This document shows positions 31,186 to 39,123 of a stretch of 64,000 nucleotides of DNA, one piece after another. The notes below the pieces were generated by a model that saw only the letters and a program-made list of their open reading frames with translations, did not search any database and had not been told where the DNA came from. Each line of letters starts with the position of its first letter. Positions within the stretch are counted from its first letter, which is position 1. Made by a program: the position numbers and the translations under genes. This DNA comes from Xanthomonas albilineans (GTDB lineage: Bacteria; Pseudomonadota; Gammaproteobacteria; Xanthomonadales; Xanthomonadaceae): contig NZ_MDCB01000002.1 of NCBI RefSeq assembly GCF_002939705.1, forward strand, positions 186,001 to 250,000, in the 5' to 3' direction.

Positions 31186-31764
31186 ATGGCTGGACCGACT
31201 GCATTGAACGACTTGATCGAAGCGCTGGCCGGCGCGGTGATCGAGGCGCAGGACCGCATCGCACAGCACCAGATGGCCAACCTCGGCGATTACTTCGACG
31301 AGTATCACCGGCCCAAGAGCGTCATCATCCGCCTGCCGTCTCAGCATCCGCAGGCCGCCGAGGGCGACGAGGATTATTACCGCGCACCGTTGCTGCCACT
31401 GGTCTCGACCAACGTGCTGCGGATCAAGGATGTGGAGATCAGTTTCGACGCGCAACTCGGCGATCTGGGCGGGCTGCAATCGGCCGATGGTTTCTTCGCG
31501 TCGGAGCCGGCCGCCCCGCGCGGCGCCTGGCAGGCCAAGCGCACCGCTACCCGCTCCAGTGTGCGCGTGGATACCTCCGCGAGCGCCAAGAGTCAACGCC
31601 AGAGTTCCGTCCACGTCGTGCTGCGCGTGGAGGGGACCGAACCCACTGACGGAGCGGCCAGATTGCTGAACCATCTGGCGCAGACGCAGGGCGTGTTCAA
31701 GACGGTCATGGCCGACAAGCCAGACGTCCCGGACACGGACGATGTCACCAATCCCACTACTTAA
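31186..31764 (+). CDS. DUF2589-type protein, paralogue A
   Basis: 192 residues, function unknown. An N-terminal helix (ALNDLIEALAGAVIEAQDRIAQ) is followed by a loop and a beta strand core APLLPLVSTNVLRIKDVEISFDAQL (about 67-91). A further strand-rich part with SSVHVVLRVEG and the tail helix DGAARLLNHLAQT follow. The same helix-core-tail order recurs in the proteins encoded at 31777 and 32716. There is no signal peptide or membrane span. AGGAG precedes the ATG, and the next gene starts 12 bases after the stop, so they are one operon. The family is listed as having no known function. Confidence 0.78.
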   Translation: MAGPTALNDLIEALAGAVIEAQDRIAQHQMANLGDYFDEYHRPKSVIIRLPSQHPQAAEGDEDYYRAPLLPLVSTNVLRIKDVEISFDAQLGDLGGLQSADGFFASEPAAPRGAWQAKRTATRSSVRVDTSASAKSQRQSSVHVVLRVEGTEPTDGAARLLNHLAQTQGVFKTVMADKPDVPDTDDVTNPTT

Positions 31765-31776
31765 GGAGTCACTGCT

Positions 31777-32412
31777 ATGCCTGACGAACTCGTCAATATG
31801 TCCAGCCAGTTCAAGGGTCTGCCGATGGGCGACCTGATCGGCGGTCCGCTGGATGCGGCCTGCGAAGCACAGGTCAAACTGGCTCGCGCCACCGCCGATT
31901 TCATCCGTGTCATCGGCTTTCTGCCGCCGCCTGCCGGCAGCACCGATCAGCAGGCGCAAGGCGACACTCGCACCGCCAGCTTCCGCTTCAAACGGCCAGT
32001 CGACGACCCGACCAACCCTGGCGGTATCGCCGAAGAAGAAGTGGAACTGGAGGTACCGCTGCTGGCCATCGTCAACGTGCCGAGCCTGAGCATTCAGACG
32101 GTGGACATCACCTTCGACATGGAAGTGAAGTCGTCATTCTCCGAGAAGTCTTCCACCGATGCCTCGGCGTCGCTGTCGGCGGACATGGAGTTCGGCTGGG
32201 GTCTGTTCAAGGCCAAGGTCAACATCCAGGGGTCGGTTGCCACGCACAAGGAGAACACGCGCAGCTCCGACAACTCGGCCAAATACCACGTGTCGGTTCA
32301 TGCCGAGGACAAGGGCATGCCTGAAGGCCTGGCGCGGGTGATGGACATCCTGCAAAGCTCGGTGGCGCCGCGCAAGGTCGGCGCGCCAGTATCAGTGCCA
32401 GCCACCCCATAA
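31777..32412 (+). CDS. DUF2589-type protein, paralogue B
   Basis: 211 residues and the clearest DUF2589 member: SQFKGLPMGDLIGGPLDAAC with EAQVKLARATADFI near the N-terminus, then EVPLLAIVNVPSLSIQTVDI (about 88-107) leading into TFDMEV. The middle (about 117-165) is rich in Ser, Lys and acidic residues (SSFSEKSSTDASASLSADME) and may be flexible. The end (KYHVSVHAEDKGMPEGLARV and MDILQSSV) matches the paralogue A tail. It looks cytoplasmic. AAGGAG is well placed for the ATG. The shared architecture suggests homo- or hetero-oligomers with the neighbours, which is inference only. Confidence 0.82.
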   Translation: MPDELVNMSSQFKGLPMGDLIGGPLDAACEAQVKLARATADFIRVIGFLPPPAGSTDQQAQGDTRTASFRFKRPVDDPTNPGGIAEEEVELEVPLLAIVNVPSLSIQTVDITFDMEVKSSFSEKSSTDASASLSADMEFGWGLFKAKVNIQGSVATHKENTRSSDNSAKYHVSVHAEDKGMPEGLARVMDILQSSVAPRKVGAPVSVPATP

Positions 32413-32458
32413 GGCCATAGCGGTCTGTTGAACCATCTCGTCGGGGAACTCGTCAACG

Positions 32459-32719
32459 ATGTTCGACCTTACTCAAGTCAAGTTCGTCAAACGGGTTGTG
32501 GTCGGTAGCGACAACCCGACGCAGATGCAAACGCCCGAACAGATCGAAGCCGCGCGCGCTTTGCTCAATCGCTGCCTGAGCGATTCGCCGAAAGGGGCGA
32601 TCATCGGCACGGAAAAGAATTTCGCCGTGCTCCAGCTCGGCGAGCATCAGGTGGTGATGCAGTGGCTGTGCTATCACGTGGGCTTTCCACGCAAGCCTGG
32701 CTGGATGAAGGGCGAATGA
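32459..32719 (+). CDS. Small protein of unknown function (86 residues)
   Basis: 86 residues, not recognised. It begins MFDLTQVKFVKRVVVGSDNP, has a helix-prone middle (EQIEAARALLNRCLSDSP) and a strand-rich end (EKNFAVLQLGEHQVVMQWLC) finishing in a basic GFPRKPGWMKGE. No signal peptide or full membrane span. Its stop codon overlaps the start of the next gene (ATGA), so it is translated as part of the operon. The upstream GGGGAA is a weak ribosome site 11 bases away. Being kept between two DUF2589-type genes suggests a role in the same system. Confidence 0.7.
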   Translation: MFDLTQVKFVKRVVVGSDNPTQMQTPEQIEAARALLNRCLSDSPKGAIIGTEKNFAVLQLGEHQVVMQWLCYHVGFPRKPGWMKGE

Positions 32720-33177
32720 TGCGCAAGTTGCGCTGTGAGTTCGATCTGTTGCTGCATGGTTTGTCGGCGGCGTTTTTGGATGCCCAGTGCCGTTGCCGCG
32801 CCCGTCATGCGCAAACGCTACGGGCATTTTTCGCTAGCGAGGATGTGTTGCAGGTCGCGTCGGCCGACACTGGAGCACCGTCGCTGCAGATCCCGCTATG
32901 GAAATTGCGCCTCTGGCAGATGCCGCAGATCGGTCAACTTGCGTTGTCGTTCGATGTGGAATTGGATGTGCTGGAGATTCCCGACGAGGCACCGCGCTTG
33001 CTGCTACATGTGCTTCCCCGGCGGCGATGGCGGCCCGGCCATCGCCTGCAGGTTCTGTTTCATGGAACACAAGCGCCGGTCGGCGAGGTGCTGTTCGAGG
33101 GACAACGCGTCAAATTGTGGAATATATCCGCCGATTCCGACTCGCATGATCGCTCGGCGGAGTCAGAACATGCGTAA
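32716..33177 (+). CDS. Diverged DUF2589-like protein, paralogue C
   Basis: 153 residues. It aligns by eye with the two upstream DUF2589-type proteins: an N-terminal helix LLLHGLSAAFLDAQCRCRAR, then SLQIPLWKLRLWQMPQIGQL (about 75-94) reading into ALSFDVELDVLE. This fits the shared pattern PL..l....L.I....iSFD.El. The rest is beta-prone with many Arg/His residues (LLLHVLPRRRWRPGHRLQ). The ATG at 32716 overlaps the previous stop, and a second ATG follows directly. The stop overlaps the next small gene by eight bases. I assign the relationship from this pattern alone; a profile search would be needed to be sure. Confidence 0.68.
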   Translation: MMRKLRCEFDLLLHGLSAAFLDAQCRCRARHAQTLRAFFASEDVLQVASADTGAPSLQIPLWKLRLWQMPQIGQLALSFDVELDVLEIPDEAPRLLLHVLPRRRWRPGHRLQVLFHGTQAPVGEVLFEGQRVKLWNISADSDSHDRSAESEHA

Positions 33178-33364
33178 ACACGTGTTCATTTTGTCGCGCA
33201 GGGACACCGACCAATGGTGCCGAACATTGCAAATCGACGTGTTGTCGCTGGCGCGCGTGCAGCGCAAGCGCCGATTCCGACGTCGGATTGGATTGTTGTT
33301 TGTTGCGATTTTGGCGATGACGGCACTGCTGGCACTGGTCTTTGCACGTGACCTGTCGTGGTGA
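33170..33364 (+). CDS. 64-residue single-span membrane protein (holin-like candidate)
   Basis: A short gene starting inside the end of the previous one (ATGCGTAA overlap). The protein has a basic cytoplasmic half with RVQRKRRFRRRIG and one strong membrane segment (GLLFVAILAMTALLALVFA, about 41-59) close to the C-terminus. By the positive-inside rule the basic N-terminal part stays in the cytoplasm. Size and topology are compatible with small holin- or spanin-like proteins, and its company with a muramidase lacking a signal peptide makes that attractive, but nothing in the sequence proves it. It could equally be a small anchor for the DUF2589-type proteins. Confidence 0.65.
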   Translation: MRKHVFILSRRDTDQWCRTLQIDVLSLARVQRKRRFRRRIGLLFVAILAMTALLALVFARDLSW

Positions 33365-33412
33365 ATTGCCATTGTGATGCACAGGTTTTTTCACCTAAAT
33401 AAGGAGCGTCGC

Positions 33413-34186
33413 ATGCACATCCGTTCTTATGATTTTCCGCGTTTTTTCCTCTGTCTGTCGCTGTGGTTAGTGCTGCCGTTGGTCGTCGCGGCCTCGCCGC
33501 CACCGCCGGCCCCCATGCTCGCAATAACCGCTAATGCACTGCCCGCCGGGCAATGGCGTGGCAGCCTTGCGCTCGATGCACAGCGCCTGGTTGCCGTCGG
33601 CCTGACGCAACAGGGAGGGAAGCCAGTGTTGAATTTCGGTTCGCCGCTGAATTGTGCGTTGCAGGTGCAGTCGCGCGAGGGCGATAGTTTCGCTCTGGAG
33701 TCGATCAACGGCGGTGCGTATTGCGACAAAATGATGGGCAAACGCTTGACCGCGCAGCGCAGTGGCGATGATCTGCGGCTGTCCATCGATGGACAAGCGC
33801 TGCCGGTGGTTCTGCATACCGCACCGGGCCAGCCCAGTCCGTTGCTGGGACGGTGGCATGGCTTGCTAAGGGCAGAAAACGGTCGCGATTCGGTGCAGGT
33901 GCAGATGACGGTGAATGCGATACCGCAGGCACCCGGTGTGCCGATGGTCGTGCTGCGTTACAGCCAGCCGCGGCTGTGCATGCTGCAGGCACGCTACACC
34001 GGAAACCGCGAGGGTCACTGGCTCTATTCCCTTGATCCAAGCGATGCCGGCTACTGCCGACGTTTGAGCGACGGTACGCTTGAACTGCGCACAGCGCCGG
34101 ACGGGCAGGTTTTACTGCAACTCTACGCTCGTGCAGGGACGCCGGTGGAAATGGGCAAGCTGGAGCGCGCCTCCAGTGCAGACTGA
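33413..34186 (+). CDS. Secreted protein with two tandem copies of a cysteine-paired beta domain
   Basis: 257 residues, not recognised. A signal peptide (FFLCLSLWLVLPLVVA followed by AS) directs it to the periplasm or beyond. The mature part consists of two similar units of about 80-90 residues: GQWRGSL ... PLNCALQ ... GGAYCDKM and GRWHGLL ... PRLCMLQ ... DAGYCRRL, each followed by a LRLSIDG / LELRTAPDG strand. Each unit has two Cys, probably a disulfide. AAGGAG is six bases before the ATG. It is the only protein of the locus with a classical signal peptide, so it may be the envelope partner or the product released by the system. Confidence 0.75.
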   Translation: MHIRSYDFPRFFLCLSLWLVLPLVVAASPPPPAPMLAITANALPAGQWRGSLALDAQRLVAVGLTQQGGKPVLNFGSPLNCALQVQSREGDSFALESINGGAYCDKMMGKRLTAQRSGDDLRLSIDGQALPVVLHTAPGQPSPLLGRWHGLLRAENGRDSVQVQMTVNAIPQAPGVPMVVLRYSQPRLCMLQARYTGNREGHWLYSLDPSDAGYCRRLSDGTLELRTAPDGQVLLQLYARAGTPVEMGKLERASSAD

Positions 34187-34246
34187 TTCGCTCGGTACGC
34201 CACCGCCCCCGGTTTTTGTCCAGCGTTTCTGTCCAGGAGTCTTGCA

Positions 34247-35272
34247 ATGCGCGTGTGGATCAAGAAATTGGCCGACGCGCTGCGGCGTTGGCTAGCCGGT
34301 GTCGGTATTGCCCCTGCGCGGGTGCCGCCTCCGGGCATTTTGCCGCAACTGCGGGTGGAGTGCGAAGCGATGGCGCGTTATGTGCTGGAGCACGGCATGG
34401 CCGTGCCAGCCGAATTGATCGCACGCCTGTCGATCCTGCTGGAGAGCGCAGTGCCCGGTATCAATGCTAGTGAGCACTATGCGCACGAACTGGCGCTGAC
34501 GCACCGACGCCTCGCGCAGATCATCCGTCCGGCGACGCCGCAGGCGGTGTTTCTACTCGATGCCGAGCGTCGTCGCCGGCATTGGGCGAGTCTGCTCGGC
34601 CCGTTGCCGCTGGTGCGCGCGTTGACCGTTACGTCGCTATTTTTTCTGTTCGCACTGGTCGCCTCGGCGCTGTCCAGCAAGGTGAGCGCGAATAACGTGC
34701 GCCTTGGTTTTTTGGAATCCTCCGGCAGCGTGTTGTTGTGGAATGCCCTGTTCCTGTTGTTCTGCGCTGGTCTGGGCGCGTCGTTCTCCTCGTTGTTCCA
34801 GGTGCATCGTTACGTCGCCAATGCCACCTACGACCCAAAATACGATGCATCCTATGGCGCACGCATGATCCTGGGCCTGATCGCCGGCTTGATCCTGGTT
34901 GAAGTACTGCCCAGGGATCTTTTCGAGAGCGGTAGCATGCGCACTTTCGGCAAGCCCACCCTGGCGATGCTGGGTGGCTTCTCCGCAACGGCGGTGTATC
35001 GCCTGCTGCAACGCCTGGTCGATTCGATGGAAACGTTGGTGCGTGGCGATGCGTCGGCACAGGCACAGGCTACATTGGAAGTGCAGCGCGCCAGCGGCGA
35101 TACCGAACGCATGCGCTGGCAGGGAGAGTTGGCCGCGCAGTTGATGGCCATGCAGCAGTCGATCGATGCGGGCATGCCACCTGCGGCGATCCAGCAACGG
35201 CTTACCGATTTCGCCCGCTGCATGCTGCAGAGCGAAGTCGCACGTCTTCCGCTCCCACCTGCATCCGAATGA
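34247..35272 (+). CDS. Four-span inner membrane protein of unknown function
   Basis: 341 residues. A soluble N-terminal region of about 120 residues (basic start RVWIKKLADALRRWL) precedes four hydrophobic segments (about 124-142, 160-184, 206-222 and 236-256). A helical, probably coiled-coil C-terminal tail (260-330) follows. The membrane part contains the polar loop QVHRYVANATYDPKYDASYG between spans two and three. AGGAG precedes the ATG by seven bases. No family was recognised. As the last gene of the GH108-DUF2589 run it may be the main membrane platform of the locus. A gap of about 325 bases separates it from the regulator gene. Confidence 0.72.
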   Translation: MRVWIKKLADALRRWLAGVGIAPARVPPPGILPQLRVECEAMARYVLEHGMAVPAELIARLSILLESAVPGINASEHYAHELALTHRRLAQIIRPATPQAVFLLDAERRRRHWASLLGPLPLVRALTVTSLFFLFALVASALSSKVSANNVRLGFLESSGSVLLWNALFLLFCAGLGASFSSLFQVHRYVANATYDPKYDASYGARMILGLIAGLILVEVLPRDLFESGSMRTFGKPTLAMLGGFSATAVYRLLQRLVDSMETLVRGDASAQAQATLEVQRASGDTERMRWQGELAAQLMAMQQSIDAGMPPAAIQQRLTDFARCMLQSEVARLPLPPASE

Positions 35273-35598
35273 GTGCACGCAATGCCGGGGTGTATGACGC
35301 AAATGTCTGCGTGCCGATTGCCGGCGATGCGCGCGCTTTTTATCTCAGGTTTCGTATGGTCCATCGGTGATGGAGGGAGTCTACGCAGCGAGACGAATGC
35401 GCTGATTCGTATCAATTCAGTCGTCCTTGCCATTCATATCAGTTTGAAACCGATGGCCGCCATTGCCTTGCGTGACAAGCTGGTGGCGCCACGCAGACGT
35501 GGATGACACTGTCGCATCGGTTGAAATAGTGGCGCATGGGACGCGGGTTTTCACGCGGTCGCGAGCGTTTGGGGATCCATTGCGAAGACAGGTAACGA
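35273..35598. other. Intergenic region upstream of the NarL-type regulator
   Basis: 326 bases without a credible gene; a 77-codon frame at 35273-35506 lacks a ribosome site and family features. The region is somewhat richer in A/T than the flanks and probably holds the regulator's promoter, but no clear -10/-35 pair or operator was found. Confidence 0.5.
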
Positions 35599-36309
35599 AT
35601 GAAAACACGTATCGTGATTGCTGCCGAACGCAGCATCGTGTTGGAGGGCATAGTGGCCCTGCTGAAAAACACCCCGGACATCGATGTGGTCGGTCATGCC
35701 GTCGACGGCCTGGAGTGCGTGCAACTGGTGACCAAACGGCATCCTGACATTGTGCTAATGGACGTGATGCTGCCGGGCCTGAATGGGATCGAGGCCACGC
35801 GGCGGCTGTTGCAACGCAGTCCGCACAGTAAGGCAATCTGCATCGCCGCCTCCGACACGGCGGCCAACGTGCGTGCGGTCATCGATGCCGGGGCCAAAGG
35901 TTACCTGGCGCGTAACAGTACCTTTCGCGAATTACTGCGTGCCATCCAGCAAGTCAGCAAGGATCAGTTGTACATCAGCCCGGCCCTGTCGCAATCGCTG
36001 GTCAGCGAATACCGCTGTCCGCCCGGCGATGCCGCCTCGGCCTATACCTTGTTGACCTCGCGCGAGCGCGAGGTCGTGCAATTGCTGTCCGAGGGTTTGT
36101 CGACCAAGGACATCGCTGCGCGGCTGCATATCAGCGTCAAGACCATCGGGACTCACCGCGAGCACATCATGCTCAAGCTGGGCATGCAGAGCATCGCGCA
36201 ATTGACCCGCTATGCCATTCGCGAGGGATTGTCGCCGCTGGACGGTGGCCGTGCCAGCGCTCGCCGCGTGGAGACCGACCAGTACGAACCGGCCAGCCGT
36301 TGCGGTTGA
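35599..36309 (+). CDS. NarL/LuxR-family response regulator with a non-canonical receiver
   Basis: 236 residues: a receiver (about 1-120) and a LuxR helix-turn-helix (LTSREREVVQLLSEGLSTKD, about 152-171, with SVKTIGTHREHIMLKLG). The phosphoacceptor Asp55 (LMDVMLPG) is present, but the usual acidic pair is Ala9-Glu10 (IVIAAERS) and the conserved Lys is Arg105 (GYLARN). Phosphorylation may therefore be weak or absent. No sensor kinase gene is adjacent, so it is an orphan here. Its orientation and position make it a candidate regulator of the preceding accessory operon, which is inference. The ATG at 35599 has AGGT nearby as ribosome site. Confidence 0.85.
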   Translation: MKTRIVIAAERSIVLEGIVALLKNTPDIDVVGHAVDGLECVQLVTKRHPDIVLMDVMLPGLNGIEATRRLLQRSPHSKAICIAASDTAANVRAVIDAGAKGYLARNSTFRELLRAIQQVSKDQLYISPALSQSLVSEYRCPPGDAASAYTLLTSREREVVQLLSEGLSTKDIAARLHISVKTIGTHREHIMLKLGMQSIAQLTRYAIREGLSPLDGGRASARRVETDQYEPASRCG

Positions 36310-36321
36310 GCTGGGTGGCAC

Positions 36322-36945
36322 TCAGTCCGGCGGCAACCGTTGACGCATCAGCGCCGCCACTGCCTGCGCACTCGGATCGGCTTGTGCCTGTAACGCGTCA
36401 TGTACAGCCTGCTGGTTCGCGATGGGATGGTTCTGGCTGAGCTTGAGCTTCAACTCCACCCGTTCGACCTCGAAGCGGAAGCCGACGATGCCACGCAACA
36501 TGCGTCGGTGCGCCTCGTTGTGGGGCTCGTAGCGCCAGTCGCTGCCCAGCGCATGCTCGTGGCGTTCGCTCAGTCGCGCGACCACATCGGCCAACAGCGC
36601 TTCATCGTCGCTGCTTTGCAGATGGCCATGCAAGTGTGCGGTGGCGTAGTTCCATGTCGGCACCCGTGTCATCGCCTCCTTGTCCGGATACCAGCCAGGC
36701 GAGACATAGGCATGCGGACCATGCACGATCAGCAGTGCCGGCCCGCGATGCCACGCCTGCGGATTGACGCTTGCCCAGTGTCCTTCGATTACGATGCGAG
36801 CGCTGTCGCGTCGGTATAGCACCGGCAAGGGCGTGGCGCAGGGCAGTCCGTCGGCGATGGTGACCAGGGTGATGAAGGGGTCACGCGCGATCAGCTGGTC
36901 GAGCGCGCGCAGATCGGTCTCGGCGAATGCGGGTGGGATGTGCAT
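36322..36945 (-). CDS. PaiB-family FMN-binding protein
   Basis: 207 residues of the PaiB family (called FMN-binding negative transcriptional regulators after the Bacillus protein; the split-barrel fold resembles pyridoxamine-phosphate oxidase). Typical segments are DPFITLVTIADGLPCATPLP, EGHWASVNPQAW, YVSPGWYPDKEAMTRVPTWN and the end region MLRGIVGFRFEVERVELKLK followed by LSQN. A regulatory role is doubtful; a flavin-dependent activity is as likely. It is nine bases after the 104-residue gene, at the end of a unit that begins with asnS. Confidence 0.85.
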   Translation of the reverse strand: MHIPPAFAETDLRALDQLIARDPFITLVTIADGLPCATPLPVLYRRDSARIVIEGHWASVNPQAWHRGPALLIVHGPHAYVSPGWYPDKEAMTRVPTWNYATAHLHGHLQSSDDEALLADVVARLSERHEHALGSDWRYEPHNEAHRRMLRGIVGFRFEVERVELKLKLSQNHPIANQQAVHDALQAQADPSAQAVAALMRQRLPPD

Positions 36946-36954
36946 CGTTGGCGT

Positions 36955-37269
36955 TTAGACCCGTGCGCCCAAGCTCTGGGTCATGCGCCCGCGCAGGCTG
37001 GCATCGTCCTTTGCCTGCGGCGGGAATATCTCTTCCAGGGAGAAGCCGCGTGCTCGGGCGTCGTCCTCGTCCAGGCCGTTGAAGGCGACGAACTCGGCAT
37101 CGAACAGCGCGGCGCGTGCGCTGTCTTCGCTGTCGTAACTGAGGGTATTGCCGTCGCTGTCCAGCACCTCGGCGGTGCCGGCCGCGCGCGCGCGCAGGCG
37201 GGCCCACACCAGCAGGCGGCCAAGGCTGGCCAGGTACCACTGATCGTGGGCGGAGTTGTCTGAGTTCAT
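36955..37269 (-). CDS. Small conserved-looking acidic protein (104 residues)
   Basis: 104 residues, not recognised. The N-terminal half contains WYLASLGRLLVWARLRARAA, followed by an acidic stretch (LDSDGNTLSYDSEDSARAAL) and FNGLDEDDARARGFSLEEIF. It is soluble by composition. The ATG overlaps the stop of the upstream small membrane protein gene by four bases, so they are coupled. It probably works with that membrane protein, but no function can be given. Confidence 0.65.
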   Translation of the reverse strand: MNSDNSAHDQWYLASLGRLLVWARLRARAAGTAEVLDSDGNTLSYDSEDSARAALFDAEFVAFNGLDEDDARARGFSLEEIFPPQAKDDASLRGRMTQSLGARV

Positions 37270-37571
37270 TGGGTCACCATGGAGAGCAGCCAGAGCAGGG
37301 CGGCCATGCCCAGGCCGAAAAAAATGGTTAGCAGCGACAGCCACGCCGGCGTCGCTAACCCGGAGAGCGCGCGGTCGCCGAGCGGACGATAGCGCCGGGT
37401 CAGTAGCCAGCCCAGCGCGATCGGTTTGAGAAAGGCGCCCTGTCCGAACGCCGCCACCAGCGGCGGGTGGCGGTCGCGGATATGCACCAGGGTCAACGGC
37501 CAGAAGATCAGGAACGCGCTGGCCCCGGCGATCGCCACGCCGACGAAACACAGCGCGAAGAACAGGATCAT
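37266..37571 (-). CDS. Small inner membrane protein (101 residues)
   Basis: 101 residues with two strong membrane segments, LFFALCFVGVAIAGASAFLI (about 3-22, continuing to 30) and LSLLTIFFGLGMAALLWLLS (about 78-97), joined by a basic loop with HIRDRHPPL and RRYRPLGDRAL, which should be cytoplasmic. No family recognised. It starts 22 bases after asnS and is coupled to the next gene by an ATGA overlap. Confidence 0.65.
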   Translation of the reverse strand: MILFFALCFVGVAIAGASAFLIFWPLTLVHIRDRHPPLVAAFGQGAFLKPIALGWLLTRRYRPLGDRALSGLATPAWLSLLTIFFGLGMAALLWLLSMVTQ

Positions 37572-37593
37572 GGCGCGTCCTCTTCCACTGGCT

Positions 37594-38994
37594 TCAGAAT
37601 TCGGCGCTACCCGGCGCGCGCGGGTAGGGAATGGCGTCGCGGATGTTGCTCAGACCGCACACATAGACCACCAGGCGCTCGAAGCCCAGGCCGAAGCCGG
37701 CATGCGGCACCGTGCCGTAGCGGCGGAAGTCGCGGTACCAGCCGTAATGCTGCGGGTCCAGGCCGAATTGCAGCATGCGCCTATCCAGCACATCCAGGCG
37801 CTCTTCGCGCTGGCTGCCGCCGATGATTTCGCCGATGCCCGGGGCCAGCACGTCCATCGCCGCCACGGTCTTGCCGTCGTCGTTCAGGCGCATGTAGAAG
37901 GCTTTGATGTGCTCGGGATAGTTGGTCACTACCACCGGCCGGCCGACGTGTTGCTCGGTCAGCCAGCGCTCGTGCTCGGTCTGCAGGTCCAGGCCCCATT
38001 CCACCGGGAACTCGAACGTCTGCCCGGACCGTTGCAGCAGGCCGATCGCATCGGTGTATTCGATGCGCTCGAAGGGCGAATTGACGAAGCTCTCCAGCTT
38101 GCTGATGGCGGTCTTGTCCACGCGTTCGGCAAGGAATGCAAGGTCGTCGCTACGCTCTTCCAACACTGCGCGGAACAGGGATTTGAGGAAGTCCTCGGCG
38201 ACCCGCGCGTCTTCGGCCAGATCGGCGAAGGCCATCTCCGGCTCGATCATCCAGAACTCGGCCAGATGGCGGGTGGTGTGGCTGTTCTCCGCGCGGAAGG
38301 TCGGGCCGAAGGTGTAGACCTTGCTCAGCGCCAGGCAGTAGGCCTCGACGTTGAGCTGGCCGGAGACGGTCAGAAAAGTTTCCTTGCCGAAGAAGTCGCG
38401 ACTGAAATCCACCTGCCCCTTGCCGTCGCGTGGTAGGTTGGTCAGGTCCAGCGTGGAGACACGGAACATTTGTCCGGCGCCTTCGGCGTCGGAGGTGGTG
38501 ATGATCGGGGTGCTGATCCAGTGGTAGCCGTTCTGGTGGAAATAACGGTGCACCGCTTGTGCCAGGCAGTTACGGATGCGGGTCACCGCGCCGAACAGGT
38601 TGGTGCGCGGACGCAGGTGCGCCACATCGCGCAGGAATTCGAGCGAATGCGCTTTGGGTTGGATCGGGTAGGTCTCCGGGTCCTCGACCCAGCCCAGTAC
38701 CTCGATGCTCTCGGCCTGGATCTCGAAGCTTTGGCCCTGGCCTTGCGAGGCGACCAGGTGCCCGCGCGCGATCACCGCGCAGCCGGCGGTCAGGCGCTTC
38801 ACTTCCGGTTCGTAGTTGGGCAGCGCGGCCGGAGCCACCACCTGGATCGGCGCGAAGCAGGAACCGTCGCTGACATTGACGAAGGACAGCCCCGCTTTGG
38901 AGTCGCGCCGGGTACGGACCCAGCCGCGGACGGTCACTTCGCCGCCGACCGGGATCTTCCCTGCCAGCGCATGTTCAACGCTCACCACCGTCAT
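37594..38994 (-). CDS. asnS: Asparaginyl-tRNA synthetase
   Basis: 466 residues, the normal AsnRS size; attaches Asn to tRNA-Asn. The N-terminal OB-fold anticodon domain ([16 protein letters not shown]) is followed by the class II core with motif 2 ([20 protein letters not shown], continuing WMIEPEM) and motif 3 ([10 protein letters not shown] near the C-terminus). The ATG at 38992-38994 begins [12 protein letters not shown]. The divergent A-type Fe-S carrier gene starts 129 bases away. Two small genes and paiB follow on the same strand with short gaps. Confidence 0.97.
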   Translation of the reverse strand: MTVVSVEHALAGKIPVGGEVTVRGWVRTRRDSKAGLSFVNVSDGSCFAPIQVVAPAALPNYEPEVKRLTAGCAVIARGHLVASQGQGQSFEIQAESIEVLGWVEDPETYPIQPKAHSLEFLRDVAHLRPRTNLFGAVTRIRNCLAQAVHRYFHQNGYHWISTPIITTSDAEGAGQMFRVSTLDLTNLPRDGKGQVDFSRDFFGKETFLTVSGQLNVEAYCLALSKVYTFGPTFRAENSHTTRHLAEFWMIEPEMAFADLAEDARVAEDFLKSLFRAVLEERSDDLAFLAERVDKTAISKLESFVNSPFERIEYTDAIGLLQRSGQTFEFPVEWGLDLQTEHERWLTEQHVGRPVVVTNYPEHIKAFYMRLNDDGKTVAAMDVLAPGIGEIIGGSQREERLDVLDRRMLQFGLDPQHYGWYRDFRRYGTVPHAGFGLGFERLVVYVCGLSNIRDAIPYPRAPGSAEF

Positions 38995-39086
38995 GACTTG
39001 AATCCTCGCCGCAGTGGCTCGATTATGGAATGAACAAGTGTACTGGCTGGAGCGTAGCGCTTGCGAGGCGTTGCGGGCATCGGTCG

Positions 39087-39092
39087 TATAAT
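39087..39092 (+). promoter_or_regulatory. -10 element (TATAAT) upstream of the Fe-S carrier gene
   Basis: A perfect TATAAT lies 31 bases before the ATG at 39124. The -35 region at proper spacing is poor (nearest TTGCGA at 39061 is 20 bases off), so the promoter may depend on an activator or be weak. Confidence 0.5.
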
Positions 39093-39123
39093 GTCGTATC
39101 GCAAGTCGTTGGAGTCGTTCGTC

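Noticed and set aside
30537-35272. Interpretation of the GH108 gene and its neighbours as a prophage remnant
   Set aside because: No integrase, capsid, tail, terminase or phage regulator genes and no attachment-site repeats are seen; the genes are intact with good ribosome sites.
35273-35506. A 77-codon frame after the four-span membrane protein
   Set aside because: No ribosome binding site, no conserved features and poor codon pattern; treated as intergenic.
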